Source of the DNA: Anaerolineaceae bacterium oral taxon 439
GTDB lineage: Bacteria; Chloroflexota; Anaerolineae; Anaerolineales; Anaerolineaceae
Length of the DNA: 64,000 nt
NCBI GenBank assembly: GCA_001717545.1
Contig: CP017039.1
Location: 930,001-994,000 of the forward strand
Direction of reading: 5' to 3'
The notes under the pieces are model-generated. The model was not told the origin of the DNA. It worked only from the letters and a program-made list of their open reading frames with translations, and did no database searches. Positions 1 to 7,109 of this stretch are shown here, one piece after another. Each line of letters begins with the position of its first letter. The first letter of the stretch is position 1. The translations under genes and the position numbers were made by a program.

Positions 1-234
1 GATGAAAAGGCGATCGGCGCCGAGGCGGGTCAGCTTCGCGGCGGATTCAGGCGCGGTCGGCCCGATCAGGACGAGCTGAGCGCGGAGCCGGTATTGGCCG
101 GCGGCAGCGCGGACGACGGTCCAGGCGGCGTGGGCAGAGGGGCCGAGCCCTCCGTCAGGGGTGAGTTCGGCGGCCAGCGCCAGATCGATCCAGTCGGTTT
201 TCGAAAGCTTTGGAGCCGGTATCGGGTTTGTCAT
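1..234 (-). CDS. Partial protein, possible electron-transfer-flavoprotein alpha-like N-terminus
   Basis: An open frame on the minus strand starts at ATG 232-234 and runs off the left edge (78 codons seen). A purine-rich GGAAAGGAAACGC stretch just before the ATG can serve as ribosome binding site. The visible part has the alternating pattern of a nucleotide-binding alpha/beta domain: a helix followed by LVLIGPTAPESAAKL and then GADRLFI, which resembles the N-terminal domain of ETF alpha subunits (..LIGH..AEELA.YGADKVYV). It lies 38 bp downstream of the rRNA methyltransferase on the same strand and is probably co-transcribed. The assignment is tentative because the FAD-binding C-terminal half is outside the window. 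Confidence 0.45.
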   Translation of the reverse strand, partial: MTNPIPAPKLSKTDWIDLALAAELTPDGGLGPSAHAAWTVVRAAAGQYRLRAQLVLIGPTAPESAAKLTRLGADRLFI

Positions 235-272
235 GCGTTTCCTTTCCGTAAAGAGGGAGCGATCGCGAATCG

Positions 273-1061
273 TCAGAGCGACCGCTGACGGCGCACCTCG
301 TACATCAGGATCGCCGCGGCAATCGCGGCGTTCATCGATTCGATCCGTCCGGTCATCGGAATCAGGATTCTCCGCCGGGCAAGCGCCGCGGCGTCCGGGC
401 CGATTCCCTGCGCCTCGGAGCCGAGGATCAGCGCGGTCGCTTTCGTATAGTCTGAAAGCCAGAAATTTTCACTGTCTTCGACCGCCGCGGCGCAGATTAC
501 GATTTCGGGACGGCTGCTGAAAAAGGTTCGAATCTCGTCCCAGTTCAGTTCGTAAATCGGAATCGAAAAATGCGCCCCCATCGCGGAGCGGACGACTTTT
601 GGCGCGCTCGGATCTGCGCAGCCCGGCGAGAGCAGCACGCAGTCAACCCCGGCCGCCGCCGCGGTCCGCAGGATTGTCCCCAGATTCCCGGGATCATGGA
701 TCTCGTCAAGGATCAGGATAAACGTTGGTTCGTTCGGGATCGGGAGATCGCGTTTTTGCGCGATCGCGATGAGCGGCTGCGCGTTTCGCGTATCGGAAAT
801 CGCGTCGATCAGCGTCGGCGCGGTTTCGATCGTTTCGATTCCGACGGCGCGCGCGTCGTCAAGGAGCGTACGGACGCGCGCGGGCGCCGGTTCGGCGTAA
901 AAGATCGTTTCGAGAAGCGCGTTCTGACGAAGGGCTTCTTCGACGAGGCGGACGCCTTCAATCATGAATTTTCCTTCTTCGTCGCGCGCTTTTTTCTGTG
1001 CTCTCAGCCGGCGGACGCGCTGGATTTTCGGATTTTGGATCGAGGTCAGGATCGTGGTCAT
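273..1061 (-). CDS. TrmH/SpoU-family RNA 2'-O-methyltransferase
   Basis: This 262-residue SPOUT-class methyltransferase transfers a methyl group from S-adenosylmethionine to a ribose 2'-OH, probably of 23S rRNA. The three family motifs are present: DEIHDPGNLGTILRTA (about 119-134), LILGSEAQGI (211-220) and IPMTGRIESMNAAIAAAI (234-251), which together form the trefoil knot and SAM pocket. Residues 1-100 form the L30e-like substrate-binding domain of RlmB/TsnR-type enzymes. Family level is certain; whether it is RlmB, TsnR-like or another target cannot be told. A second, truncated copy of its first 17 or so codons lies at 3434-3493, so the area upstream of this gene has been rearranged. Confidence 0.9.
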   Translation of the reverse strand: MTTILTSIQNPKIQRVRRLRAQKKARDEEGKFMIEGVRLVEEALRQNALLETIFYAEPAPARVRTLLDDARAVGIETIETAPTLIDAISDTRNAQPLIAIAQKRDLPIPNEPTFILILDEIHDPGNLGTILRTAAAAGVDCVLLSPGCADPSAPKVVRSAMGAHFSIPIYELNWDEIRTFFSSRPEIVICAAAVEDSENFWLSDYTKATALILGSEAQGIGPDAAALARRRILIPMTGRIESMNAAIAAAILMYEVRRQRSL

Positions 1062-1207
1062 GCGGTTTTCCTTCTTATGGGCGCGATGGGTAAAGAGTCG
1101 CCCACTTAAAGAATTGTACCTGCTCTATGAACAGAAGCGTGTCTTTTTATTTCCGTTGTCCCAGATCTATCAGTGTTGATGCTGGGCGCTTCTCGTACCC
1201 CCCGTGT

Positions 1208-2482
1208 TCAGGGCTTTAGGCAGCAAATCGGCACAATCCAAACGCCGTCTTCTCTCCTGTAAGCGAAAGGGGCTTTCGCGCAGAGCACCATCAGGAAGGA
1301 CGGTTCTTTCATTCGATCCGTATTGATTTTGGATGCGAGTTTTTTGAGATTGTCTGCGCCTCCGTTGATCAGCGTGTCGCCGCCTAATTTGATTTCAATT
1401 AAGGCATACGAGCCGTTCCGCAGATGAAGGACAGCGTCGCACTCCAGATCGTTTTTATCTCGGTAATGATAAATTGAGCCGTCTAAGGGTTCCGCGTAAA
1501 TTCTCAGGTCCCGGATACAGAGATTTTCAAAAAATAATCCCATTGTATTCAAATCGTTTAATAAATCCTGCGGCCCGATTCCTGACGCTGCCGCCGCGAT
1601 CGAGGGGTCGGTAAAGTATCGTGTGTCGGTTGTTCGAATGGCCGTTTTGGATCGCAGGTTTGGGTTCCAGGCAGGTGTGTCTTCGATAACGAATATCTTT
1701 TTCAGCGCGTCAATATAAGAATACAGAGTTGCGCTGTCGAAAGTATCCATCTGATTCGCTAACATGTCCTGTCGAATCGTTTCGAGCGAGGCTTGTGTTG
1801 AAATATTCCTGGCATAGGATTTGAATAGCCGTCTTGCTTTCTCTTTATCTTTTCGAATGTTGTCGGCTCTGCTGATGTCGTTCGATAGAATCGACTCGAA
1901 ATAGTCGATCGCTTGAAACAGGGCGCTTTTCTCTGGCAGTCCGATCGATTTTGGCCAGCCGCCTCTGCAGATTGAAAAAGCGATTTCTTCTAAGGTGTGA
2001 TGATCTGTTGCGGAGATGATCTTTCCGTCGAAGAGGTCACGCAGCGAGACGGATCCTGTGGATTCTCCGGATTCGAACAGGCTCATGGGCCGCATGTGCA
2101 ATCTTGAGATTCTTCCGGTTCCGGTATGCGTGGATGGATTTAATTCCGCCGGGATGGCGGACCCGGTTAAAATGAATTGCCCGAATTCATCTCTTTGGTC
2201 GACCTCGTACCTGACGGCGTTCCAGAGATTCGGCGCTAATTGCCATTCGTCGATGAGCCGCGGGACTTCGCCTTGCAATAGCAGCGTTGGATTCAACTCT
2301 GCCATTTCCCGGTATTGTCTGGCTAAATCCGGCTGATCCATCGCTAAAACGCTTTTTGAGATCTGTTTTGCCGTTGTCGTCTTTCCGCACCATTTTGGGC
2401 CTTCGATCAGAACCGCGCTCTTGAAGCTCAGGCGTTCCTCAAGGATTTTATCCATTATTCTCGGTATGTAATTTTTTGGCAT
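1208..2482 (-). CDS. AAA ATPase with DUF4143 domain (COG1373 type)
   Basis: A 424-residue P-loop ATPase. The Walker A motif is GPKWCGKT (28-35), Walker B is RLIDEW (75-80) and a sensor-like ILTGSA follows at 104-109. The C-terminal third is a DUF4143 region ending in a PD-(D/E)XK-like strand pattern (ECDAVLHL then ALIEIKLGG), as is usual for this family. These ATPases are common in anaerobes and archaea, often in mobile or accessory regions; no cellular role is established. Base composition is visibly less GC-rich than the glycan operon. A distant relative lies at 3584-4831 on the other strand. Together with the HEAT gene it fills the space between the two copies of the methyltransferase 5' end. 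Confidence 0.85.
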   Translation of the reverse strand: MPKNYIPRIMDKILEERLSFKSAVLIEGPKWCGKTTTAKQISKSVLAMDQPDLARQYREMAELNPTLLLQGEVPRLIDEWQLAPNLWNAVRYEVDQRDEFGQFILTGSAIPAELNPSTHTGTGRISRLHMRPMSLFESGESTGSVSLRDLFDGKIISATDHHTLEEIAFSICRGGWPKSIGLPEKSALFQAIDYFESILSNDISRADNIRKDKEKARRLFKSYARNISTQASLETIRQDMLANQMDTFDSATLYSYIDALKKIFVIEDTPAWNPNLRSKTAIRTTDTRYFTDPSIAAAASGIGPQDLLNDLNTMGLFFENLCIRDLRIYAEPLDGSIYHYRDKNDLECDAVLHLRNGSYALIEIKLGGDTLINGGADNLKKLASKINTDRMKEPSFLMVLCAKAPFAYRREDGVWIVPICCLKP

Positions 2483-2520
2483 GATGCCCGCCTTTCTCTG
2501 ATACGCTGAATTATAGTGGA

Positions 2521-2612
2521 ATTCCAGTGTTTGGCGCTTTTTTATTCCAGTAAATGGCTGGTTTTCGTTCCAGTATTTGGCGGCTTTTTATTCCAGTGTT
2601 TGGCCGGGCTGA
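2521..2612. repeat. Four tandem copies of a 23-bp repeat
   Basis: Units begin at 2521, 2544, 2567 and 2590, exactly 23 bp apart. Each starts (A/G)TTCCAGT, followed by a variable triplet, TGGC and mostly a T-rich tail. The last unit overlaps the final codons of the HEAT-repeat gene on the minus strand, so its C-terminus (GQTLE) and stop are encoded by the repeat. The other three fill the gap to the ATPase gene start at 2482. There are no unique spacers, so it is a simple tandem array and not a CRISPR. Confidence 0.85.
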
Positions 2613-3226
2613 AATACGGTTGCGCGGATCGCCCCCGCCGCATGAATCCGGACAACCTTATGAGGATCTTCGTTCGCAAGCCGTTCGAGCCTTGGAAGAT
2701 ACGGCTTGACGTAGTTCGGCTTCCTTTTTCCGATGACCCGGAAAATTTCCGGCGCTTCGATCCGAACCCTGTCGGAAGCGTCCTCAAGCAAAGCGAGGAA
2801 AATCCCCATTTTATTTTCGAATCGGTGAGGAGCGTTGGTCGCAATATTTTCGCAGGCCCAGATAAAGTTCATTCTGACAGTCGGGACCGGGTCCCGCGCT
2901 AAAGCGAACAGGCCGTTCAAATAAGGCTCTACGAGTTTATCGTCCGCGCGTCCGATCCGTCCTAAGGCTCCCGCGGCCCGTTCCCGAATTTTCGGGTTCT
3001 CGTTTTTTAAATAGTTCGCTAAAATGCTGATATATGGCTCCGCTTTTTTCGGATATTTCAGCCCCATTTCTCCGATGAGCCAGATGGATTTTTCTTTGAT
3101 CCTGTCCGAGGAATCGGTCAGCCGTTCTCCGACAAAGAGAATCGCTTCATTCCAATGATTTTTATCCTTGGTCAATGCAGTTAACCGGTTATAAGTTTCG
3201 TCCGCTGCGATATTTTTTGAGTTCAT
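2588..3226 (-). CDS. HEAT-repeat (PBS-lyase-like) protein
   Basis: A 212-residue all-helical repeat protein. Imperfect HEAT units of about 35 residues are visible from their second helices: KEKSIWLIGEMGLK, RERAAGALGRIG, RMNFIWACENIA, RIEAPEIFRVIG and RIHAAGAIRATV. Such solenoids are binding scaffolds; no catalytic motif is seen. I chose ATG 3224-3226 because GGAG lies 9 nt upstream on the minus strand and the repeats begin soon after. The frame is open further to 3436, but that stretch is low in HEAT character and overlaps remnants. The gene sits directly upstream of the DUF4143 ATPase, separated by the 23-bp repeats, so the two may be co-transcribed. Confidence 0.7.
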   Translation of the reverse strand: MNSKNIAADETYNRLTALTKDKNHWNEAILFVGERLTDSSDRIKEKSIWLIGEMGLKYPKKAEPYISILANYLKNENPKIRERAAGALGRIGRADDKLVEPYLNGLFALARDPVPTVRMNFIWACENIATNAPHRFENKMGIFLALLEDASDRVRIEAPEIFRVIGKRKPNYVKPYLPRLERLANEDPHKVVRIHAAGAIRATVFQPGQTLE

Positions 3227-3231
3227 TCGAC

Positions 3232-3366
3232 TTACTCCGTTTTCCGTGCGTCCATTGCAAGCTTCTGGCAATTCGTAAGCGTTGAAGGCTTTTCGGCGAT
3301 CCGCCTTGAAAGGATCGTGGCCGCCGCATGAATAACTTCCCCGGGATCGTTGAATCGACGATACGA
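3232..3366 (-). pseudogene. Possible remnant of a small coding sequence upstream of the HEAT gene
   Basis: On the minus strand, in a frame different from the HEAT gene, about 44 codons run from just after a TGA to a TAA at 3232-3234, eight bases before the HEAT start. The peptide (for example DPGEVIHAAATILSRRIAEK) has ordinary amphipathic helix character, but no start codon lies in frame. In the neighbouring frame an ATG precedes it, so a one-base shift may have broken a short gene. The rest of the gene-free stretch 3227-3583 holds the methyltransferase 5' copy and a -10 element, with nothing else I can support. Confidence 0.25.
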
Positions 3367-3433
3367 TCATGTTGCAGTAGTCCTGAATTATACGGCTGTT
3401 CCGAAGCGACGGTGCATGGGCCGTCGGGAAGCG

Positions 3434-3493
3434 CACGGACGCGCTGGATTTTCGAATTTTGGATCGAAGTCAGGCCCGTGGTCATGCGGTTTT
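3434..3493 (-). pseudogene. Duplicated 5' end of the TrmH-family methyltransferase gene
   Basis: From the ATG at 3483-3485 leftwards on the minus strand about 52 nt match the start of the gene at 1061 with four mismatches, including the eight bases AAAACCGC before the ATG. The encoded peptide MTTGLTSIQNSKIQRVR parallels MTTILTSIQNPKIQRVR. Similarity ends abruptly after that and the frame continues as unrelated sequence, so it is a dead 5' fragment. The two copies are direct repeats about 2.4 kb apart that bracket the ATPase and HEAT genes. Confidence 0.8.
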
Positions 3494-3539
3494 TCTGATT
3501 TAGCCGCCGTCAGGATCTCCGGCGGTGCGGCTTGCGCGA

Positions 3540-3545
3540 TATAAT
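3540..3545 (+). promoter_or_regulatory. -10 element (TATAAT) before the second DUF4143 ATPase
   Basis: A perfect TATAAT stands 8 nt before an in-frame ATG (3554) and 38 nt before the preferred start (3584). No good -35 hexamer lies 16-18 bp upstream. The short distance would allow a nearly leaderless start at 3554. Confidence 0.45.
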
Positions 3546-3583
3546 TCTTAAAAATGTGGCGACACACAGAAAAAGGAGCCTCA

Positions 3584-4831
3584 ATGATCATCAGGCGCGA
3601 TCTCTATCTGGAAAAATTGATCGAAAGGAAAGGCAACGGTCTGATTAAAATCGTAACCGGGATCAGGCGCTGCGGAAAGTCGTTCCTTTTGAATAATTTA
3701 TTTATTGAGCATCTTCGAACCGAGCGGGTTGACGACGCGCATATCATTCGCCTTTCGCTCGAAGGCGTTGCGAATCGGAGATACCGCGATCCGGAGTTCA
3801 GCTACGCTTACGTGACGGAACGGATAAAAGATTCTCAAACGCACTATATTATTATCGACGAAGTTCAGCTGATGACCGATTTTGTCGAGGTGCTGAACGG
3901 TTTTTTGCAGCTTCAGAATGTCGACGTCTACGTAACCGGAAGTAATTCCAGATTTTTATCTTCGGATATCGTCACTGAATTCAGGGGGCGGGGCGACGTC
4001 GTTCGGCTGCATCCGCTCCGTTTCGCTGAATTCGCAACGGCGTACGCGGATCGGCAGGAGGCATGGGACGATTATTTTATCTATGGCGGACTCCCGCAGG
4101 TTCTGACTTACCGTTCGAAAGAGAGTAAGGAAGCCTATCTCGTCGACTTATTCGATACGGTTTACAAGCGGGACATGATCGATCGGAATCGATTAAGAGG
4201 CGCGGAGAATCTTGATGAATTGTTGGACGTTCTTGCGTCTGGGGTCGGGTCGTTGACCAATCCGTCGAAGCTTGAGAAAACGTTTCGGTCGGTGAAGAAT
4301 TCAGCTTTTTCGAGGAGCGCGATCGATCGTTATATTTCCTGCCTGGAGGACGCGTTTATCGTTTCGAAAGCGCTGCGGTATGACGTAAAAGGAAAGCGTT
4401 ATATCGAAACGCCATATAAAGTTTATTTTGAAGACGTTGGATTACGGAACGCCCGGCTGAATTTCCGTCAGGTTGAAGAAAACCGCCTGATGGAGAATAT
4501 TATTTTTAATGAATTGCGATGCCGTGGGTTCAGCGTTGACGTCGGGTTGGTCGAATCTTATTCAAAGAATGTCGATGGGCTGACGGTTCGGAAAACGCAT
4601 GAGATCGATTTTGTCGTGAATCGGGGGAGCGAGCGGTACTATATCCAATCCGCTTACGAGATTCCGGATTCTGAAAAAATGGCGCAGGAAAAAGCGTCAT
4701 TGAACCGGATCGGCGATTCTTTTAAGAAGATCATCGTCGTCCGCGATTACATGAAGCCGAGGATCGATGAGACCGGAATCGTCAGGGTCGGGTTGATTAA
4801 TTTTTTACTGGACAATCGGATTCTGAGTTGA
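3584..4831 (+). CDS. AAA ATPase with DUF4143 domain (COG1373 type)
   Basis: A 415-residue P-loop ATPase of the same broad family as the protein at 1208-2482 but only distantly similar. Walker A is GIRRCGKS (26-33), Walker B YIIIDEVQ (88-95), followed by VYVTGSNS. The DUF4143 part follows, and the C-terminus has a nuclease-like HEIDFVVNRGSERYYIQSAYE stretch shortened in many members. I place the start at 3584, where AAAGGAG lies 6 nt upstream and where the family's usual MII.R..YL.KL begins; an in-frame ATG at 3554 next to the -10 box would add ten residues. The role of these ATPases is unknown. The gene diverges from the leftward block. Confidence 0.85.
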   Translation: MIIRRDLYLEKLIERKGNGLIKIVTGIRRCGKSFLLNNLFIEHLRTERVDDAHIIRLSLEGVANRRYRDPEFSYAYVTERIKDSQTHYIIIDEVQLMTDFVEVLNGFLQLQNVDVYVTGSNSRFLSSDIVTEFRGRGDVVRLHPLRFAEFATAYADRQEAWDDYFIYGGLPQVLTYRSKESKEAYLVDLFDTVYKRDMIDRNRLRGAENLDELLDVLASGVGSLTNPSKLEKTFRSVKNSAFSRSAIDRYISCLEDAFIVSKALRYDVKGKRYIETPYKVYFEDVGLRNARLNFRQVEENRLMENIIFNELRCRGFSVDVGLVESYSKNVDGLTVRKTHEIDFVVNRGSERYYIQSAYEIPDSEKMAQEKASLNRIGDSFKKIIVVRDYMKPRIDETGIVRVGLINFLLDNRILS

Positions 4832-4928
4832 CTGCGAAAAATGTGGAATCAGACGGGAAACAGTGAATTTCCGATTCATCGGTTAACGCGCTGGCCCTTT
4901 GTGTATCAGACGTAGATGGAGGCAGCAA

Positions 4929-5357
4929 ATGCCGCAGATGAACAAAGGCGGAAAATTTATTTTCGGGATTTCCCTGATCCATTCTGACGGGGCGGTTTTA
5001 CTGCCGGCGCAGGCGGTTGAAGAATACGCGATCGCTAAAGAGGGCAGGGTTATTCTTCTTTCAGGCAGCAAAAGCACAGGCGGTTTTTGCGTGACACGGA
5101 AAGGATTGCTTGAAAAGTCGCGTCTGAGCCATATTCTCAGCGAAAACCCTGCGCTAAGCAACTATGAAATCAATGAAGGGGAGTTTATTAAGTATAAAGG
5201 CCGTTTTTATTGCTGGAAGAGGATCGACACGAGCGGAAGACTTCAATTGGATGACAAATTATATTGCAAATTCGCAGTCAGATTCGTCCCTTGTCGCTCC
5301 GGGATTCTGCGGCAGATAGTTTCTTTTGTATCTCAGTTCGTTATACAAATGGTATAA
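4929..5357 (+). CDS. Conserved hypothetical protein, probably altered at its C-terminus
   Basis: A 142-residue protein without recognised catalytic motif. ATG 4929 has GGAGG 6 nt upstream. The first 100 residues look well conserved in character, with LLPAQAVEEY, ILLSGSKSTGGFCVTRKGLL and NEGEFIKYKGRFYCWKRI. The last 35 residues (from about KLYCKFAVRF) are basic and hydrophobic, and do not read like the rest. The neighbouring frame over the same DNA carries a more protein-like FFCISVRYTNG, so a late frameshift is possible. The end overlaps the promoter/operator of the toxin-antitoxin pair. Function not recognised. Confidence 0.6.
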   Translation: MPQMNKGGKFIFGISLIHSDGAVLLPAQAVEEYAIAKEGRVILLSGSKSTGGFCVTRKGLLEKSRLSHILSENPALSNYEINEGEFIKYKGRFYCWKRIDTSGRLQLDDKLYCKFAVRFVPCRSGILRQIVSFVSQFVIQMV

Positions 5358-5358
5358 T
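5341..5358 (+). promoter_or_regulatory. Promoter -10 inside an inverted repeat (toxin-antitoxin operator)
   Basis: TTATAC at 5341-5346 and GTATAA at 5352-5357 form a perfect 6+6 inverted repeat around five bases. The right arm overlaps a TATAAT (5353-5358) that lies 24 bp before the antitoxin start. A palindrome over the -10 box is the usual layout for autorepression by the antitoxin or its toxin complex. Confidence 0.6.
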
Positions 5359-5381
5359 GACAGCAGAAAGAGAGGTGCAGT

Positions 5382-5702
5382 ATGGCGACAAAAAGCGCAA
5401 ACGTCATCGCCCGGGTTGAACCGGAGATCAAGGAACGTGCGGAGGCGATTTTCAGTCAGATCGGGATCCCCGCTTCAACGGCGATCAACATGTTTTACCG
5501 GCAGGTCATTCTTCAGCGTGGGCTCCCATTCCGTCCGGGCGTATCGGTCCAACGGCCGCTTTCTCGTGATGAAATGAGCGATGAGGAGTTCAACGCCCGG
5601 ATGGAGGAGGGTTACCGTCAGACAATGACAGATCAGGCTGAGCCGGCGGATGAATATTTTGATCGACTCATTCAGCGAATCAACGTTGCGATTCATGAAT
5701 GA
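5382..5702 (+). CDS. RelB/DinJ-family antitoxin
   Basis: A 106-residue antitoxin that should neutralise the toxin encoded just downstream and repress the operon. The N-terminus has the RelB/DinJ ribbon-helix-helix pattern: a beta strand (SANVIARVEPEIKERAEAI) followed by two helices with GIPASTAINMFYRQVI, the family's best conserved segment. The C-terminal half is acidic and probably disordered, wrapping the toxin. An AGAGGTG site precedes the ATG. The last 8 bp overlap the toxin start, giving translational coupling. Confidence 0.88.
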   Translation: MATKSANVIARVEPEIKERAEAIFSQIGIPASTAINMFYRQVILQRGLPFRPGVSVQRPLSRDEMSDEEFNARMEEGYRQTMTDQAEPADEYFDRLIQRINVAIHE

Positions 5703-6027
5703 ATATACCGTTAAGGTTACGAAGCGCGCGGCCAGAGCGATGGATCAGATCGCTGATTATATTACTTATAATTTAATGAATCCTGAGGCTGCAATCGTTT
5801 TAGCAAATGAGTTTTGTCATGAAATACGAAATCTTCGTACTATGCCGTCTCGTTTTGAAAGTGGCGATGAAGAAAAGTGGGGAAAAAAAGGGTTTCGTCG
5901 ATTGATCGTGAAGAACTATTTTATCTATTTCGTAATAAAAGAAGAGGGCAAAACAGTATATGTGATTGATGTTATCTACATGAGAAGGAATCAATCTGCG
6001 CTGCCTGAATCGGCGATTACGGAGTAA
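5695..6027 (+). CDS. RelE/ParE-superfamily toxin
   Basis: A 110-residue toxin of the RelE/ParE fold. It starts MNEYTVKVTKRAARAMDQIADYI and ends with the family's beta-strand pattern RRLIVKNYFIYFVIKEEGKTVYVIDVIYMRR, where the conserved aromatic and Arg residues of the C-terminal sheet are visible. Whether it cleaves ribosome-bound mRNA (RelE) or poisons gyrase (ParE) cannot be told from sequence. ATG 5695 is chosen because it overlaps the antitoxin stop; a start at 5650 would add residues unlike the family. The gene is clearly more AT-rich than its surroundings, a sign of transfer. Confidence 0.85.
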   Translation: MNEYTVKVTKRAARAMDQIADYITYNLMNPEAAIVLANEFCHEIRNLRTMPSRFESGDEEKWGKKGFRRLIVKNYFIYFVIKEEGKTVYVIDVIYMRRNQSALPESAITE

Positions 6028-6045
6028 GCACGACTTCCGATTCCT

Positions 6046-6074
6046 CCGGTTCCGCGCGAACGGAACCGGCTTTT
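6046..6074 (+). terminator. Rho-independent terminator after the toxin-antitoxin pair
   Basis: CCGGTTCCG (6046-6054) pairs perfectly with CGGAACCGG (6061-6069) around a CGCGAA loop, followed by CTTTT. The nine-pair GC-rich stem begins 18 bp after the toxin stop. Confidence 0.85.
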
Positions 6075-6075
6075 A

Positions 6076-6084
6076 TGATAAAAT
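6076..6084 (+). promoter_or_regulatory. Extended -10 promoter (TGA-TAAAAT) of the glycan operon
   Basis: TG at 6076-6077, one spacer base and TAAAAT at 6079-6084 form an extended -10 element directly after the terminator, 71 bp before the first glycan gene. No convincing -35 is seen, which extended -10 promoters do not need. Confidence 0.45.
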
Positions 6085-6155
6085 GCAGAGGATAAGATAA
6101 CGTTGGATCACGGGTCTCAGATCCGTAATTTCTGAATCAGAAAGAGATTCCCTGC

Positions 6156-7109
6156 ATGACGAATCCGGAAATTTCGGTCATTATTCCTTTTCTCAATGAA
6201 GCTGAAAATATTCCAGAGCTGGTCGCGGCGATCGAGGCGTTCGCGCCGACGCTCCCGGTTCCGATCGAGGTTGTCTTCGTCGACGATGGGTCGACGGACG
6301 GATCGGGCGAGCTCCTGAGCTCGATTTCATTTCGGAATTTCAGCGCGCAGCTGGTCAGGCTGTCGCGGAATTTCGGGTCGCATCCGGCCGTTCGCGCCGG
6401 ATTCAGCGTGGCGAAGGCGCCGAATTGCGTCTGGCTTGGCGCGGATTTACAGGAACCGCTCGAAATTATCCGCCTCGGTTACGAAAAAATTCGCGAGGGC
6501 TTCGACCTCGTCTGCGTTCAAAAGCGTTCGGTCCGGGTTTCGGCGTCTGAAGAAACGTTCTCGCGGCTGTATTCGAAGCTGATCCGACGGTACGCGATCG
6601 CGGGTTATCCGGAGAAGGGCGTCAATACGATCTTTGTCGGGCGAAAGGTCAGGGAACAGCTCCTGCTGAACCCGGAATCGAATTCGAGCGTCGTGCTGCA
6701 GTGCCTCAGCATGGGGTACCGGCAGGCGGTTCTCAACGTCGATTATCTGGAACGGAAGCGCGGCGTTTCGAAATGGTCGTTTGGAAAGAAGTTGAAGCTG
6801 ATGATCGATTCGTTCGTCGCGTTTTCGTACTTTCCGATTCGGATGGTTTCGGTTCTGGGCTTCCTTTTCGCGCTGATCGGCGGGTTGATCGCGCTGTACG
6901 TCGTTATCGTTAAAATCAGCGGCATCGCCGAGGTCACGCTCGGCTGGACGTCGCTGCTGTCGATCCTGATGATCGGGTTCGGGCTGACGAATATTTCGCT
7001 CGGGATTATCGCCGAGTATCTCTGGCGAACGCTCGACGCTTCGCGGAAACGGCCGCCATATTTGATAGATTCTATAGAAGATTTATGTCGTGAAGAGGGA
7101 AAATGCTGA
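6156..7109 (+). CDS. Family 2 glycosyltransferase, DPM1/GtrB-like, membrane anchored
   Basis: A 317-residue inverting GT-A transferase, likely to move a sugar from a nucleotide donor to a polyprenyl phosphate at the cytoplasmic membrane. Visible motifs are ISVIIPFLNEAENI at the start, VFVDDGSTDGS near 43-53 for donor binding, LSRNFGSHPAVRAG and the metal-binding region GADLQEP. Two hydrophobic hairpins close the protein (about 230-255 and 262-290), as in GtrB and other polyprenyl-phosphate transferases. It is first in an eight-gene operon and overlaps the next gene by 7 bp. The sugar made by that operon is its probable donor, an inference from position. Confidence 0.85.
   Translation: MTNPEISVIIPFLNEAENIPELVAAIEAFAPTLPVPIEVVFVDDGSTDGSGELLSSISFRNFSAQLVRLSRNFGSHPAVRAGFSVAKAPNCVWLGADLQEPLEIIRLGYEKIREGFDLVCVQKRSVRVSASEETFSRLYSKLIRRYAIAGYPEKGVNTIFVGRKVREQLLLNPESNSSVVLQCLSMGYRQAVLNVDYLERKRGVSKWSFGKKLKLMIDSFVAFSYFPIRMVSVLGFLFALIGGLIALYVVIVKISGIAEVTLGWTSLLSILMIGFGLTNISLGIIAEYLWRTLDASRKRPPYLIDSIEDLCREEGKC

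Noticed and set aside
2521-2612. Regularly spaced repeats as a CRISPR array
   Set aside because: The units are contiguous with a 23-bp period and no unique spacers, and no cas gene is present.
2588-3436. HEAT protein starting at 3436 (282 residues)
   Set aside because: The extra 70 residues lack HEAT character and overlap rearranged remnants; ATG 3226 has a good ribosome binding site.
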